Shown here: piece by piece, positions 25,001-37,000 of the stretch
Layout of the letters: the number at the start of each line of letters is the position of its first letter
How positions within the stretch are numbered: position 1 is the first letter of the stretch
NCBI GenBank assembly: GCA_037349105.1
Contig: JAYJMM010000119.1
Span: 1,127,001 to 1,191,000, forward strand
Length of the DNA stretch: 64,000 nucleotides
Reading direction: 5' to 3'
Origin: Limnomonas spitsbergensis
Lineage: Eukaryota; Chlorophyta; Chlorophyceae; Chlamydomonadales
The notes under the pieces: generated by a model
Seen by the model: the letters and a program-made list of their open reading frames with translations, nothing else
What the model was told of the DNA's origin: nothing
Databases searched by the model: none
Position numbers and translations under genes: made by a program

Positions 25001-28000
25001 ACTCCCCCCACCCCACACTCCCCCACCTCACACTCCCCCCACCACACACTCCCCCCACCCCACACTCCCCCCACCTCACACTCCCCCCACCCCACACTCC
25101 CCCCACCTCACACTCCCCCCACCTCACACTCCCCCCACCTCACACTCCCCCCACCCCACACTCCCCCCACCTCACACTCCCCCCACCTCACACTCCCCCC
25201 ACCCCACACTCCCCCCACCTCACACCCCCCCCACCCCACACTCCCCCCACCCCACACTCCCCCCACCTCACACTCCCCCCACCTCACATTTCCCTCACAG
25301 GCAAACCAAACAAATCTCCTTCCCGTGACTCAGCACAAAGCGCAGGCATTACCACATTGCTGCTACTCCCCCCACCTCACACTTCCCCCCACCTCACACT
25401 CCCCCCACCTCACACTCCCCCCACCTCACACTTCCCCCCACCTCACACTCCCCCCACCTCACACTCCCCCCACCTCACACTCCCCTCACCCCTTACTTCC
25501 CTCACACAGCCGCATCTCACTCCCCCACCTTGCGTGTTGACCAGGCTTGCAGCAGACCCGCTGGCAAAGCAGAGCGATCCCTATACGCCTATCTCCTGGG
25601 CCAGTGGCAGCGGAGAGAAGCCTGTCAACCATGCCTCAGGCTCTGCGCGACCATTGCAGGTGGGCGTGTGAGGGATTTGATCTGGTGGAGTGAACCTGGT
25701 TCACACCCTCTGGTTTGAAGGGTGTACTTCACATGCAACAGAAGGTGAAATAGGGTTGAATTGATTTGCGTCGTCTGTTTTGGAGGGTTAAACTGGTTTT
25801 TGTGTTTGTACCTCAGTGGAAAGTATATTGATTTCCTGCCTAGCAAGCTGATCCCATTTTTCTTGCGTACCGTAATCTAGATTTCCATGTGCCTGTCTTG
25901 TTAGCCTGTCACAGAATGGTTGCAACGGTCCTCTCTCTAACCCTCATTTTTCAACCCTACGATGTATTGGACCAACTGGGGATGCTGGTGCAGGAGAACA
26001 GCAACAGTCCTCGGCTGTGGCTCCCTGCCTTCTTTAAAACCATGAATTCTCCACCCTATTTGCTGCAGGCCCGTCCGGCGAGCCTGTTACGGAATGACAG
26101 CAACGGTTCCTCAGCCGCTTCGCCGTCCTCTGAAGTAGAGTCCCCTGACCTGCCACGATTGAGAGCTGGGGCTCGTGCGCTAGTAAGCCTTTAGCCCTGA
26201 ACTTGAATCTATTACGCCCTAAGCCCTGAACTTGAATCTGTAAGCCCTAAGCCCTGAAGTTCAATCTATGAACCCTGGTATTGGGGAGAACATAAACCCA
26301 GCCCTGGAAGTCTGTAACCCACAAAATCCAGCTTGGTGGCAGGACAGCTTATCCTTGAACAAAACAATTGCCCCCCCCCCCAAATTGGTGGTCCTGGAGG
26401 GTCACAGGTTAAGGATAGTGCACACCCGCTGGCCCTGCTTAACACTCCGCCCAGGTTCATCTCATATCATAGGGGCTCTGGAGGGGCACAGGTTAAGGAT
26501 AGTGCACACCCGCTGGCCCTGCTTAACACTCCGCCCAGGTTCATCTCATATCATAGGGGCTCTGGAGGGGCACAGGTTAAGGATAGTGCACACCCGCTGG
26601 CCCTGCTTGACACTCCGCCCAGGTTCATCTCATATCATAGGGGCTCTGGAGGGGCACAGGTTAAAGATAGTGCACACCCGCTGGCCCTGCTTAACACTTT
26701 GCCCAGGTTCATCTCATATCATAGGGGCCCTTGAGGGGCACAGGTTAAGGATAGTGCACACCCGCTGGCCCTGCTTGACACTCCGCCCAGGTTCATCTCA
26801 TATCATAGGGGCTCTGGAGGGGCAAAGCTCACTCCTCCATTTGTCACCCTGGAGTCATGCAGCCTGGACCCTGAACCCTTCAGATATACCTTCCTGATCT
26901 CAAGTGCTCTCTCATGTGTGCGTAGCGGAATAACGGAGCAAACTCTGGTTTTGGTGACAACGCGGGAACAAACAGCCCCTCCTGTGACTCGCCGAGTGTG
27001 GTCGCGGCTGGAGGTTTCGGAGCATACAGACCATTGGGCATCAGAGAATCTGCAGGTATGTGTGTGTTTAGGTGTGTATCTGGCACCGGAAATAATCAAC
27101 AGGTAGGTGCGCGAGTGTGTAGGTGTGTAGGTGCAGGTGTAAGGGAGGGGGGAGTGTAGGTGAAGGGGGTGTGCGAGTGTGTAGGTCTGTGGGGGGAGTG
27201 TAGGTGTAAGGGGTGGGAGGTGTAGGTGTAGGTCTGTGGGGGGGTGTAGGTGTAAGGGGTGGGAGGTGTAGGTGTAGGTCTGTGTGGGGGGGTGTAGGTG
27301 TAAGGGGTGGGAGGTGTAGGTGTAGGTCTGTGTGGGGGGGTGTAGGTGTAAGGGGTGGGAGGTGTAGGTGTAGGTCTGTGTGGGGGGGTGTAGGTGTAAG
27401 GGGTGGGAGGTGTAGGTGTAGGTCTGTGTGGGGGGGTGTAGGTGTAAGGGGTGGGAGGGGTGTAGGTGTAGGTCTGTGGGGGGAGTGTACGTGTAAGGGG
27501 TGGGGGGGGTGTAGGTGTAAGGGGTGGGGGGGTGTAGGTGTAGGTGTGGGGGGGGGGTGTAGGTGTAGGTGTGTGTGTGGGGGGGGGGGGGTAGGTGTAA
27601 GGGGTTGGGGGGTGTAGGTGTAGGTGTGGGGGGGTGTGTAGGTGTAAGGGGTGGGGGGGGTGTAGGTTTGGGGGGGGTGTAGGTGTAAGGGGTTGGGGGT
27701 GTAGGTGTAGGTGTGGGGGGGGTGTAGGTGTAGGTGTGGGGGGGGGGGTGTAGGTGTGTGGGGGGGGGGGGTGTAGGTGTAGGTGTGTGGGGGGGGGGGG
27801 GGGTGTAGGTGTAGGTGTAGGTGTGGGGGGGGTGTAGGTGTAGGTGTGGGTGTGGGGGGGGGTGTAGGTGTAGGTGTAAGGGGTGGGGGGGTGTAGGTGT
27901 AGGTGTGTGGGGGGGGGTGTAGGTGTAAGGGGTGGGGGGGTGTAGGTGTAGGTGTGTGGGGGGGGGTGTAGGTGTAAGGGGTGGGGGGGGTGTGTAGGTG

Positions 28001-31000
28001 TAAGGGGTTGGGGGGTGTAGGTGTAGGTGTGTGGGGGGGGGGGGGGTAGGTGGGGGGGGGGGGGGGGGGGGGTAGGTGTAGGTGTGTGAGGGGGGTGTAG
28101 GTGTGGGGGGGGGGGGTAGGTGTAGGTGTGTGGGGGGGGGGTGTAGGTGTATGTGTGGGGGGGGTGTAGGTGTGGGTGTGGGGGGGGTGAAGGTGTAGGT
28201 GTAGGTGTGGGGGGGGTGTAGGTGTAGGTGTGGGTGTGGGGGGGGGGTGTAGGTGTAGGTGTGTGGGGGGTGTAGGTGTAGGTGTGTGGGGGGGGGGTGT
28301 AGGTGTAGGTGTGTGGGGGGGTGTAGGTGGGGGGGGGGGGTAGGTGTAGGTGTGTGAGGGGGGTGTAGGTGTGTGGGGGGGGGGGGGTAGGTGTAGGTGT
28401 GTGTGGGGGGGGGGGTGTAGGTGTAAGGGGTGGGGGTGTAGGTGGGGTGGGGGGTGTAGGTGAAGGTGTGGGGGGGGTGTAGGTGTAGGTGTGTGAGGGG
28501 GGTGTAGGTGGGGGGGGGGGTGTAGGTGTAGGTGTGGGGGGGGTGTAGGTGTAGGTGTAAGGGGTGGGGGGGGTGTAGGTGTAGGTGTAAGGGGTGGGGG
28601 GGGGGGGGTGTAGGTGTAGGTGTGTGGGGGGGGTGTAGGTGTAGGTGTGTGAGGGGGGGTGTAGGTGTAGGTGTGTGGGGGGGTGTAGGTGGGGGGGGGG
28701 GGGGGTAGGTGTAAGGGATTGGGGGGGGGGTAGGTGTAGGGGTGGGGGGGTGTAGGTGTAAGGGGTGGGGGGGTGTAGGTGTAGGTGTGGGGGGAGTGTA
28801 GGTGTAAGGGCTGGGGGGTGTAGGTGCAATGGGTGAGGGGGTGTAGGTGTAGGTGTGGGGGGAGTGTAGGTGTAAGGGGTGGGGGGGGTGTAGGCGTAGG
28901 TGTGGGGGGGTGTAGGTGTAGGTGTGTGAGGGGGGGTGTAGGTGGGTGGGGGGGGTATGTGTAGGTGTGGGGGGGGCGTAGATGTAAGGGGTGGGGGGGT
29001 GTAGGTGTAGGTGTGGGGGGGTGTAGGTGTAAGGGGTGGGGGGGTGTAGGTGTAGGTGTGGGGGGGTGTAGGTGTAGGTGTGTGAGGGGGGGTGTAGGTG
29101 GGTGGGGGGGTGTATGTGTATGTGTGTGAGGGGGGGTGTAGGTGTAGGTGTGTGAGGGGGGGTGTAGGTGTAGGTGTGTGAGGGGGGGTGTAGGTGTAGG
29201 TGTGTGAGGGGGGGTGTAGGTGTAGGTGTAGGTGTGTGAGGGGGGGTGTAGGTGGGGGGGGTTTAGGTGTAGGTGTGGGGGGGTATAGGTGTAGGTGTGG
29301 GGGGGTGTAGGTGTAAGGGGTAGGGGGGTGTAGGTGCAGGTGTGGGGGGGGGTGTAGGTGTAGGTGTGTGAGGGGGGGTGTAGGTGGGGGGGGGGGGTAG
29401 GTGTAGGTGTAGGTGTGTGGGGGTGTAGGTGTAGGTGTGGGGGGGTGTAGGTGTAGGTGTGGGGGGGTGTAGGTGTAAGGGGTGGGGGGTGTAGGTGTAG
29501 GTGTGGGGGGGTGTAGGTGTAAGGGGTGGGGGGGTGTAGGTGTAGGTGTGGGGGGTGTAGGTGTAAGGGGTGGGGGGGGTGTAGGTGTAGGTGTGGGGGG
29601 AGTGTAGGTGAAAGGGGTGGGGGGGTGTAGGTGTAGGTGTGGGGGGTGTAGGTGTAAGGGGTGGGGGGGTGAAGGTGTAGGTGTGGGGGGAGTGTAGGTG
29701 TAAGGGGTGGGGGGGTGTAGGTGTAGGTGTGGGGGGTGTAGGTGTAAGGGGTGGGGGGGTGTAGGTGTAGGTGTGGGGGGGTGTAGGTGTAAGGGGTGGG
29801 GGGGTGTAGGTGTAAGGGGTGGGGGGGTGTAGGTGTAAGGGGTGGGGGGGTGTAGGTGTAGGTGTGGGGGGTGTAGGTGTAGGTGTGGGGGGAGTGTAGG
29901 TGTAAGGGGTGGGGGGGGTGTAGGTGTAGGTGTGTGGGGGTGTAGGTGTAGGTGTGGGGGGGTGTAGGTGTAGGTGTGGGGGGGTGTAGGTGTAGGTGTG
30001 GGGGTGTAGGTGTAAGGGGTGGGGGGGTGTAGGTGTAGGTGTGGGGGGTGTAGGTGTAAGGGGTGGGGGGGTGTAGGTGTAGGTGTGGGGGGAGTGTAGG
30101 TGTAAGGGGTTGGGGGGTGTAGGTGTAGGTGTGTGGGGGTGTAGGTGTAGGTGTGGGGGGGTGTAGGTGTAGGTGTGGGGGGGTGTAGGTGTAAGGGGTG
30201 GGGGGGTGTAGGTGTAGGTGTGGGGGGGTGTAGGTGTAAGGGGTGGGGGGGGGTGTAGGTGTAGGTGTGGGGGGATGTAGGTGTAGGTGTGGGGGGGTGT
30301 AGGTGTAGGTGTGGGGGGGTGTAGGTGTAAGGGGTGGGGGGTGTAGGTGTAGGTGTGGGGGGGTGTAGGTGTAAGGGGTGGGGGGGTGTAGGTGTAGGTG
30401 TGGGGGGTGTAGGTGTAAGGGGTGGGGGGGTGTAGGTGTAGGTGTGGGGGGGTGTAGGTGTAGGTGTGTGAGGGGGGGTGTAGGTGGGTGGGGGGGTGTA
30501 GGTGTAGGTGTGTGAGGGGGGGTGTAGGTGTAGGTGTGTGAGGGGGGGTGTAGGTGTAGGTGTGTGAGGGGGGGTGTAGGTGGGGGGGGGTGTAGGTGTA
30601 AGGGGTTGGGGGGGGGGGGGTAGGTGTAGGTGTGGGGTGTGAGGGGGGGTGTAGGTGTAGGTGGGTGGGGGGGTGTAGGTGTAGGTGTGTGAGGGGGGGT
30701 GTAGGTGTAGGTGTGTGAGGGGGGGTGTAGGTGTAGGTGGGTGGGGGGTGTAGGTGTAGGTGTGTGAGGGGGGGTGTAGGTGTAGGTGTGTGAGGGGGGG
30801 TGTAGGTGGGTGGGGGGGGGTGTAGGTGTAGGTGTAGGTGTGGGGGGGTGTAGGTGTAGGTGGGTGGGGGGGTGTAGGTGTAGGTGGGGGGTAGGTGTGT
30901 ATGCCTATCATGTACCGGAATAAATCAACAGGTGCCGTAGGTGTAAGGGGGCTGGCTCATACCGTAGGTCCTGTTCCTACTTACGCCGTACATACGTATT

Positions 31001-34000
31001 TCGTAGTGCATCTCTCCCCCAGGGGCTTTTTGGGCCATGCTGAAGGCCCTCAGAACTATCAGAATGGAGGTTTTAACATTCGGTCCGTACGTATTTCTAC
31101 GGCCTCGGCCAGCCTTATGTGTGTGTAAGTGTGTGCAGACTATCAGACAACATGGGGAATCCGCCTGGGTGTGTGTGCGAATGCAGGCAAACGGTCGCCG
31201 GGATCAGGGAATCTGCTGCCAGTGTGTGTACACATGTACTGTAGCTTTGTGTCGCCTTGCCTCATAATTTTTTGTTGGTGTTGTTCAGGGGGGTGAGGTA
31301 TACTTGAAATATGAAGTCCGAGGTGAGCAGGTACAGCTCAATTGTATTTCAGATTCTTGTTGTGGTCATGTAGGCACCAAAGAGGCGCGTGACATTAGAG
31401 CCAGCAAACCAGTAGCAGTTCAAGGAGTTTAAAAAGTGAAGATAGAAACAGCCGGGCCTGGGAATTCCCCATGGAGCATCGCCAGGCTACCCATCAATCA
31501 AAACGAAGGGGGGATGGCGCTTTTATTAACCTTTTAACAAATTTGACAAGCTATCTCGGAATTAACGACCTCTTTCTGTAGTATGAGCTTCAAAAATTGT
31601 TTCACTTGAGGCATTCCTTTAATGATACTCCCTCATGGAATCTTCAGGAATGTAACCCTGTCGCGCCCATGTGACTGCTTGTTGGTCGTGTGCCTTTCCT
31701 GGTCCTGCTCGCCTTTTCTCAGCTGACGACGAGAGCCCCATGCGCTCCCTGGCTGTCTTTATGTTTTTGCGTATCGGGTTTTCTAAGGTTGGGCGGCGGG
31801 CCTGGCACTTTGGAAAATTTAAGCAAACGAAACCTGGCATGTTCCAAATGGTGTTCCCTCGACAGTCCCCACTTCTCTCTCACCACTCTCCTTAACCGCC
31901 GCCCTGACTTAACCGAAAACTCCCCCTCAAGCTCCCCGTATGCCCCCCCCGGACTACTCGTCCGGCCTCCCCACTACTCACCTACCACTCTCTTTTACCG
32001 ACCCCCACACTTTCACCCATTACTTCCCTTCCCCCCCCCCACACTATTCGTCCACCCTACCCCCCCTTCCCCCTCCCCCCCCAACACCACTCGTCCACCC
32101 TACCCCCCCTTCTTCCTTCCCCCCCAACACCACTCGTCCATCCTCCCCCCCCCCTCCCCCTCCCTTTCCTGTCCCCTCGTCCACCCTACCCCCCCTTCCC
32201 CCTCCCCCCCCAACACCACTCGTCCACCCTACCCCCCCTTCCCCCTTCCCCCCCAACACCACTCATCCATCCTCCCCCCCCCCTCCCCCTCCCTTTCCTG
32301 TCCCCTCGTCCACCCTGCCCCCCATGACTGTCCCCTCACACGCCGCAGTCAACCGCTCACATGACGGCATCACCTCACTGCGTGCAAGCGGACTGGACGA
32401 GTTGCAGCACCCCTCCCGCCCCGCCCCGACCCTCCTCGGCGGCGGTGGGTTGCTAGGCGCGGGCGGTGGCCTGCTCGGCTCTGCCGCGAGCGGCCTGAGA
32501 GGCGCCTCGATCGAGCCGCGGGCTAAGCAGCCTTCGCCGAGCGGCAGCAGCGGCTACCTGCACCAGTACCAGCAGCTTCAGCAGCAGAGCATCCTGGCCT
32601 CGGCCAACTCCTCGCCATTGGCGGGGTCGAACCCGAGCTCCCGGCCTGCGGTAGGAGGCAACCATCCAGGGACGGCGATGCCGCTCTGGGTTCAGGCAAC
32701 CTACGATGCTGACCCCTCAGCGTCCAGGAACGATATACTGAGCCCCAGCAAAGGCGTCATGTTGCAGGCGAGTGTGTGTGTGTGCGTGTTGATATTTTCC
32801 CTCATGTATGATGTTATGTTTTATGTCCGTTCTCATGTTTTCTTATTATTGTCTCCTCAGCACGTACAGATAGAGCATCACAAGCCCCGCCTTTTTCAAT
32901 GTCACCAACCCAGCAATCATCTTGCCGACGGGGTCATATGACACCTCCGGCCGCGGCATCGCGGACAGCCCCCAGCCTCCAAAAAACTCAAATTCCGTCA
33001 TTCCCCACACCTCCTGGCCCAACCAACCCAACCACATCCCGGAGGGTATCTCTCCTGTTTCCAATCGTTGCATTCAGTTATTTGAATCATGTCGTGTTTA
33101 AGTCAGGGGTTGTTGTTTGAATCCCTCGTGTCAATTTGTCCCCTTGGTTTTACTCTGTCCACACCGCACAAATCCCCAAACCTAAACTTGGAACCCTGAA
33201 CCCTTGGTCACTGCCCTGTATACCCCACAGAAAACCCGTAACAGTTAACCCTTAACCCTGGGTCTCTGCTCTGCACACCCCGTACAATTTTAAATCCTCA
33301 ACCTGAACCCTGAACCCTGAACCCTGAAACCTTTGTCCCTTTTCTGCCCATCGCACCTGAATAGAACCTGAAGAAGCGACAAAACGAGAAACGGGCAGCC
33401 AGTGCCACGCTTCCGGAGCGCCCGTCCATGTCGGAGAAGTACGACCAGTCACCGACAAATAGCTTCTGCTCACCCAGTGCTGGAGGCAGGGAGTTGGCAG
33501 CTGGCAGTAATGTGAGGCTGAGGAAAGGGAGAGGAGGATGGGGGGGGGGGGTGATTGGCAGCTGATACCTGTAAGAGGCTAAACAGGGGGGAGGAGGAGG
33601 AGGAGGAGGAGAGGTTTGAGGGAGGGGGGGAAAGGGAGAGGAGGAGCAGAGGGAGGAGGCAGGGAGATGGAAGCAGGGAGTACTATGAGGCGAAGTCGGG
33701 GAGAGGAGGAGGAGAGGGATAAGGGAGGGGGAACAGGAGGAGGAGGGGAGAAAGGAGGGTGTGAGGAAGGAGGGAGGATGGAGGGGCAAAGAGGAAGAGC
33801 GATAGATAGGGGAATGGGAGAGGAGCAAAGAGGGAGGGGAAGAAAAGGAGAAGGGGAGATGGATGGGGTGGATTGAGGGATACCTCAGGGGCAGGTGGGT
33901 ACACGAAGATGGGCAGAGAGACGTCAGCAGGCAGGAGAGGGGGCAGGAGATGCAGCAAGGGAGTGGTGAACTTCGACCGGCAGTCCCCCCCTCCTGCTAC

Positions 34001-37000
34001 AGACCCTCATAACCATCCCTAAGCAACCACTATTGCATTTTGCCGTCCACCCCCTTTCCAACAACTTCCTCGCCCACCCACCCACACCCACATACACTGC
34101 AACTCCCCTTGCAACCTCCCCCTTCAGAAATATTCGGACCGCACCAGCTGTCCGAGCAACAGCGGCGTCGAGCAACTGAGACCACGCAACGAGTTCTCTG
34201 GCCCGGCTCCCTCCGACGCAGATATTGCCTCAGGACTGCGCGCACCGGTCGGGCGGGCCGTCGCTACCAGCAACTCGGTGAGAGGCCTGCTGAGCATGAG
34301 GCCTGGAGCAAGCTGTCTGACACACCCAACCTGCATCTTGACACACTCACAATCTTTGCCTTTTTCAAATGACCCCCATTTCATCTGTCCGCGCTGAACG
34401 CTCTACCGGGCCCTTTGGAAAATAGACGGACGGTAGAGAAGCTGCCTCTGGTTGGGTTTGGTTGCGTTGTGGCTTGAACAAGCTCATGGGTCAATGCCTC
34501 ATCTGTCAGAGGGGGTATCAATGGGTTTGTTTCTATTTTACCCATCGGTTGCTATGTTACCTCAAAAGCTGTAGACCTGAACCCTGCTATGATCCTGGTG
34601 ATTGTCACTTCAGCAATCTTTTTGCCTGCCGCTCATTCACTCATATCTTTCGCTCATTTGGTACATCCCGCCTCCTTCCACTCCCATTGTCCCCCTGGGG
34701 CAAGAAGTGCGCGGCTGTTGCTTAGGGTCGAGGGTGTAGGTTGCACCTTGACCCCTTCGGCCTCTCTCACTGTTCCCCAGGGCAAGGCGTGAGCTTCTGC
34801 TGCTGCTTAGGGTCGAGGGTGTAGGATCAACCGCAGACTCTTCTCTGTATCCCCACAGTCTCCCAGTGCAAGGATTAAGCTGCTGCTGCTGCTTAGGGTC
34901 GAGGGCTTTGGACGAACCTCACCCATTTTGTTTCTCCTGCCGACCTGCTGTCCCCCAGGTCAAGGAGCGAGCCGAGTTCAAGGGCCGGCAGCATCACCTT
35001 TCCGTTGACCCAATGTCACACTTCTCCGCGGCACCGCCGGCCGTCCCGTCGCCTCCGCCCTTCCAAAGGAGAGTCAAGACGGGATACCCGGCCGACGCCG
35101 ATGTGGGTGTTGGCGGGCTAGCGGGCGCGTCTGCGTCCTTGCCGCCTGTGCGTGTGCCCCGGACCAGCCAGGCGGTGTACGATGGGCCGCTCAGCTCCGA
35201 CGCGTATTCCGCCTCGTTCTGCTCGGCGCCGCCGTCACCGGCGTTCTTCGAAAAGAGCGCCAACAAGCTGGATGAGCTGGTGTGGGCAGACCTCACTCAG
35301 GTGCACATTGGGTTGTGGTTTGAGGGTTCCCCTTCACGCTTTGTTTTTGTTTGTAAACCGTAGGTAAGAAATGGAAATTCTAGTACCAGAATTCCAAGTT
35401 ATTCCACCTCATATGGCAAGCTGCTCGACTGCTGTTTGTTAACCATATCTTCACACAACCTTGAAGACCATCAATAGGAGTCCCCTCCCCTCCCAAGCAT
35501 GCCAATAGGCAGTCAGGGATTCCCCTGCAGGATCCCGCGCCTGCCTATATGCGCGTGGGGTGGGCACCTCCCCAGTTCCTTTAGGGATCAGGTTTAGGGT
35601 CCAAGGTGCAGTCCCCACTCCAGTACACATGCGGGCTGGTTCATTAGGCGTTCTTGGGGTTCCTGTTCCCTGTCCAAGGGCATGCGGGAAGGCCTCACAA
35701 GGGGACACAGGTCGTACGTTTGATCGCAGCTGCTGCATTTATTCCGCTCATGTCCTGCTCAGCTTCCACCCCCCTCTCCTCCCTTACCTTGCCTTCTGCT
35801 GCTACCGCCCTTGGCCCTCCCTCTTCAGCTTCCTGAGCCAGATCGTGGGCTGCGGGACGCCCTCAAGGCGCTCCAGATCGCCAACAACGCCGACCGCAAG
35901 GAGCTGGACTGGCAGGCTCAACACGAGGCACTCAACGACCTCAGGTGAGGACGCTGCCTGAGCGCCCCCCACACAGGGCCTGCCTGTGCGCCCCCCACAC
36001 AGGGCCTGCCTGTGTGCCCTCCACACAGGGCCTGCCTGTGTGCCCCCCACACAGGGCCTGTCTGTGAGGGGGGTAGCTTACTGTAACACGCGCTCTGAAG
36101 GACGCGAGGTACGACACTTCATGTACTTGTCAGATGGTGCACGGTACATGTGGGTTCATCACGGCTGAGGCTGCTGACCCGGCCTACCGGCAACCTAAAC
36201 TCCTTAATGCTCAAAAGCCCCAAATCCTCCATCTCTCGTTTCTGTGATGTGCCCGTCGATATCCTTGAATCATACTCTACCTTTGTAGGCTGTCCGCCCG
36301 CTTGAGGTGTTGCCCTTGAGAGCAGGGAGTGGGAAGCCCTTGTGAGGGTTTGCCCCTAGAGCAACGAGAGGTGGATACAGGCAAAGCCCAGGGTTCAGGA
36401 GGTAAATCCCTATGTATTGAACCAAGCCCAGATGTTTGGGTTCAGGAGGTACATATGTACAATCCGTACTGTAATAGACCAAACCCATCAATGTTTGCAC
36501 CGAATTAGCCTAAGACCCTGAAGTCAAAACCCTGAATGAGCCTTGGGCCCCCTGGCGCACCTTCCGCAGGCGATTGGTCAAGTACCACCCTGAGCTGATT
36601 CGTGCCTCCTTGCACGAAGTGGTAGCCATCTCCCTGCCTAGCGCGGACGCGCTACGCTCCTTCACGGTCAAGAATACGCTCAGCCTGTATCAGGTGGAGG
36701 GGGGTGGGGTGTAAATTTGAAGTGCCTTCCCTTGGGTATGGACTCGTCATTTATCTCAATGCAGCCCTTCAGGTAAAATCACGACCCCAACTCTGGTTGG
36801 TTTCTGACTGAAACCTGGCGTCATTGGTCTGGCGTCAATGCATATTGAAATGTATCCTCGTCTGTTAACAAGTTTGATGATGGGGAAGGCAGATCATATA
36901 TTCACTAGGGTTTAGGTTGGGCTGTGGAGCCTGGGCCTTATCCCTTATAATGTGTATTGGCCAGAATCAGGTAGTGTTAGGTAGGGGAGGGAGGGTGAGG

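Larger units (their letters stand above)
18229..35300 (+). other. Disordered linker exons between TOG domains
   Basis: Nine exons (18229-18568 to 34959-35300) encode about 650 residues rich in Ser, Gly, Pro, Asn, Gln and Ala, such as YLHQYQQLQQQSIL and PPAVPSPPPFQRRVKTG. No folded domain is seen. Two of the separating introns hold the giant satellites. Family members have a similarly long unstructured linker between the N- and C-terminal TOG pairs. Confidence 0.7.

Noticed and set aside
19354..25671. 2105-codon proline/serine/histidine-rich ORF resembling a cell-wall hydroxyproline-rich protein
   Set aside because: The 16-bp repeat has no stop codon, so all plus-strand frames are open for long stretches; only the last 115 bp (25545-25659) behave as an exon with splice sites and matching phase.
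27096..30911. 1271-codon minus-strand Thr/Pro/Tyr-rich ORF
   Set aside because: It follows the G-rich array exactly, is out of context in the intron of a plus-strand gene, and is explained by the repeat unit lacking stops.
31023..31086. Possible exon (AG before, GTACGT after) between exons 9 and 10 of the TOGARAM1-like gene
   Set aside because: Its 64-nt length (or 68 with the next donor) breaks the frame, while exon 9 joins exon 10 directly in phase. It could still be a rare cassette exon.
32768..32861. GC-AG intron with donor CAG|GCGAGT after exon 10
   Set aside because: Joining there and skipping the next exon keeps phase, but the GTGTGT donor at 32772 brings in a 61-codon open exon (32861-33045) that fits phase on both sides.
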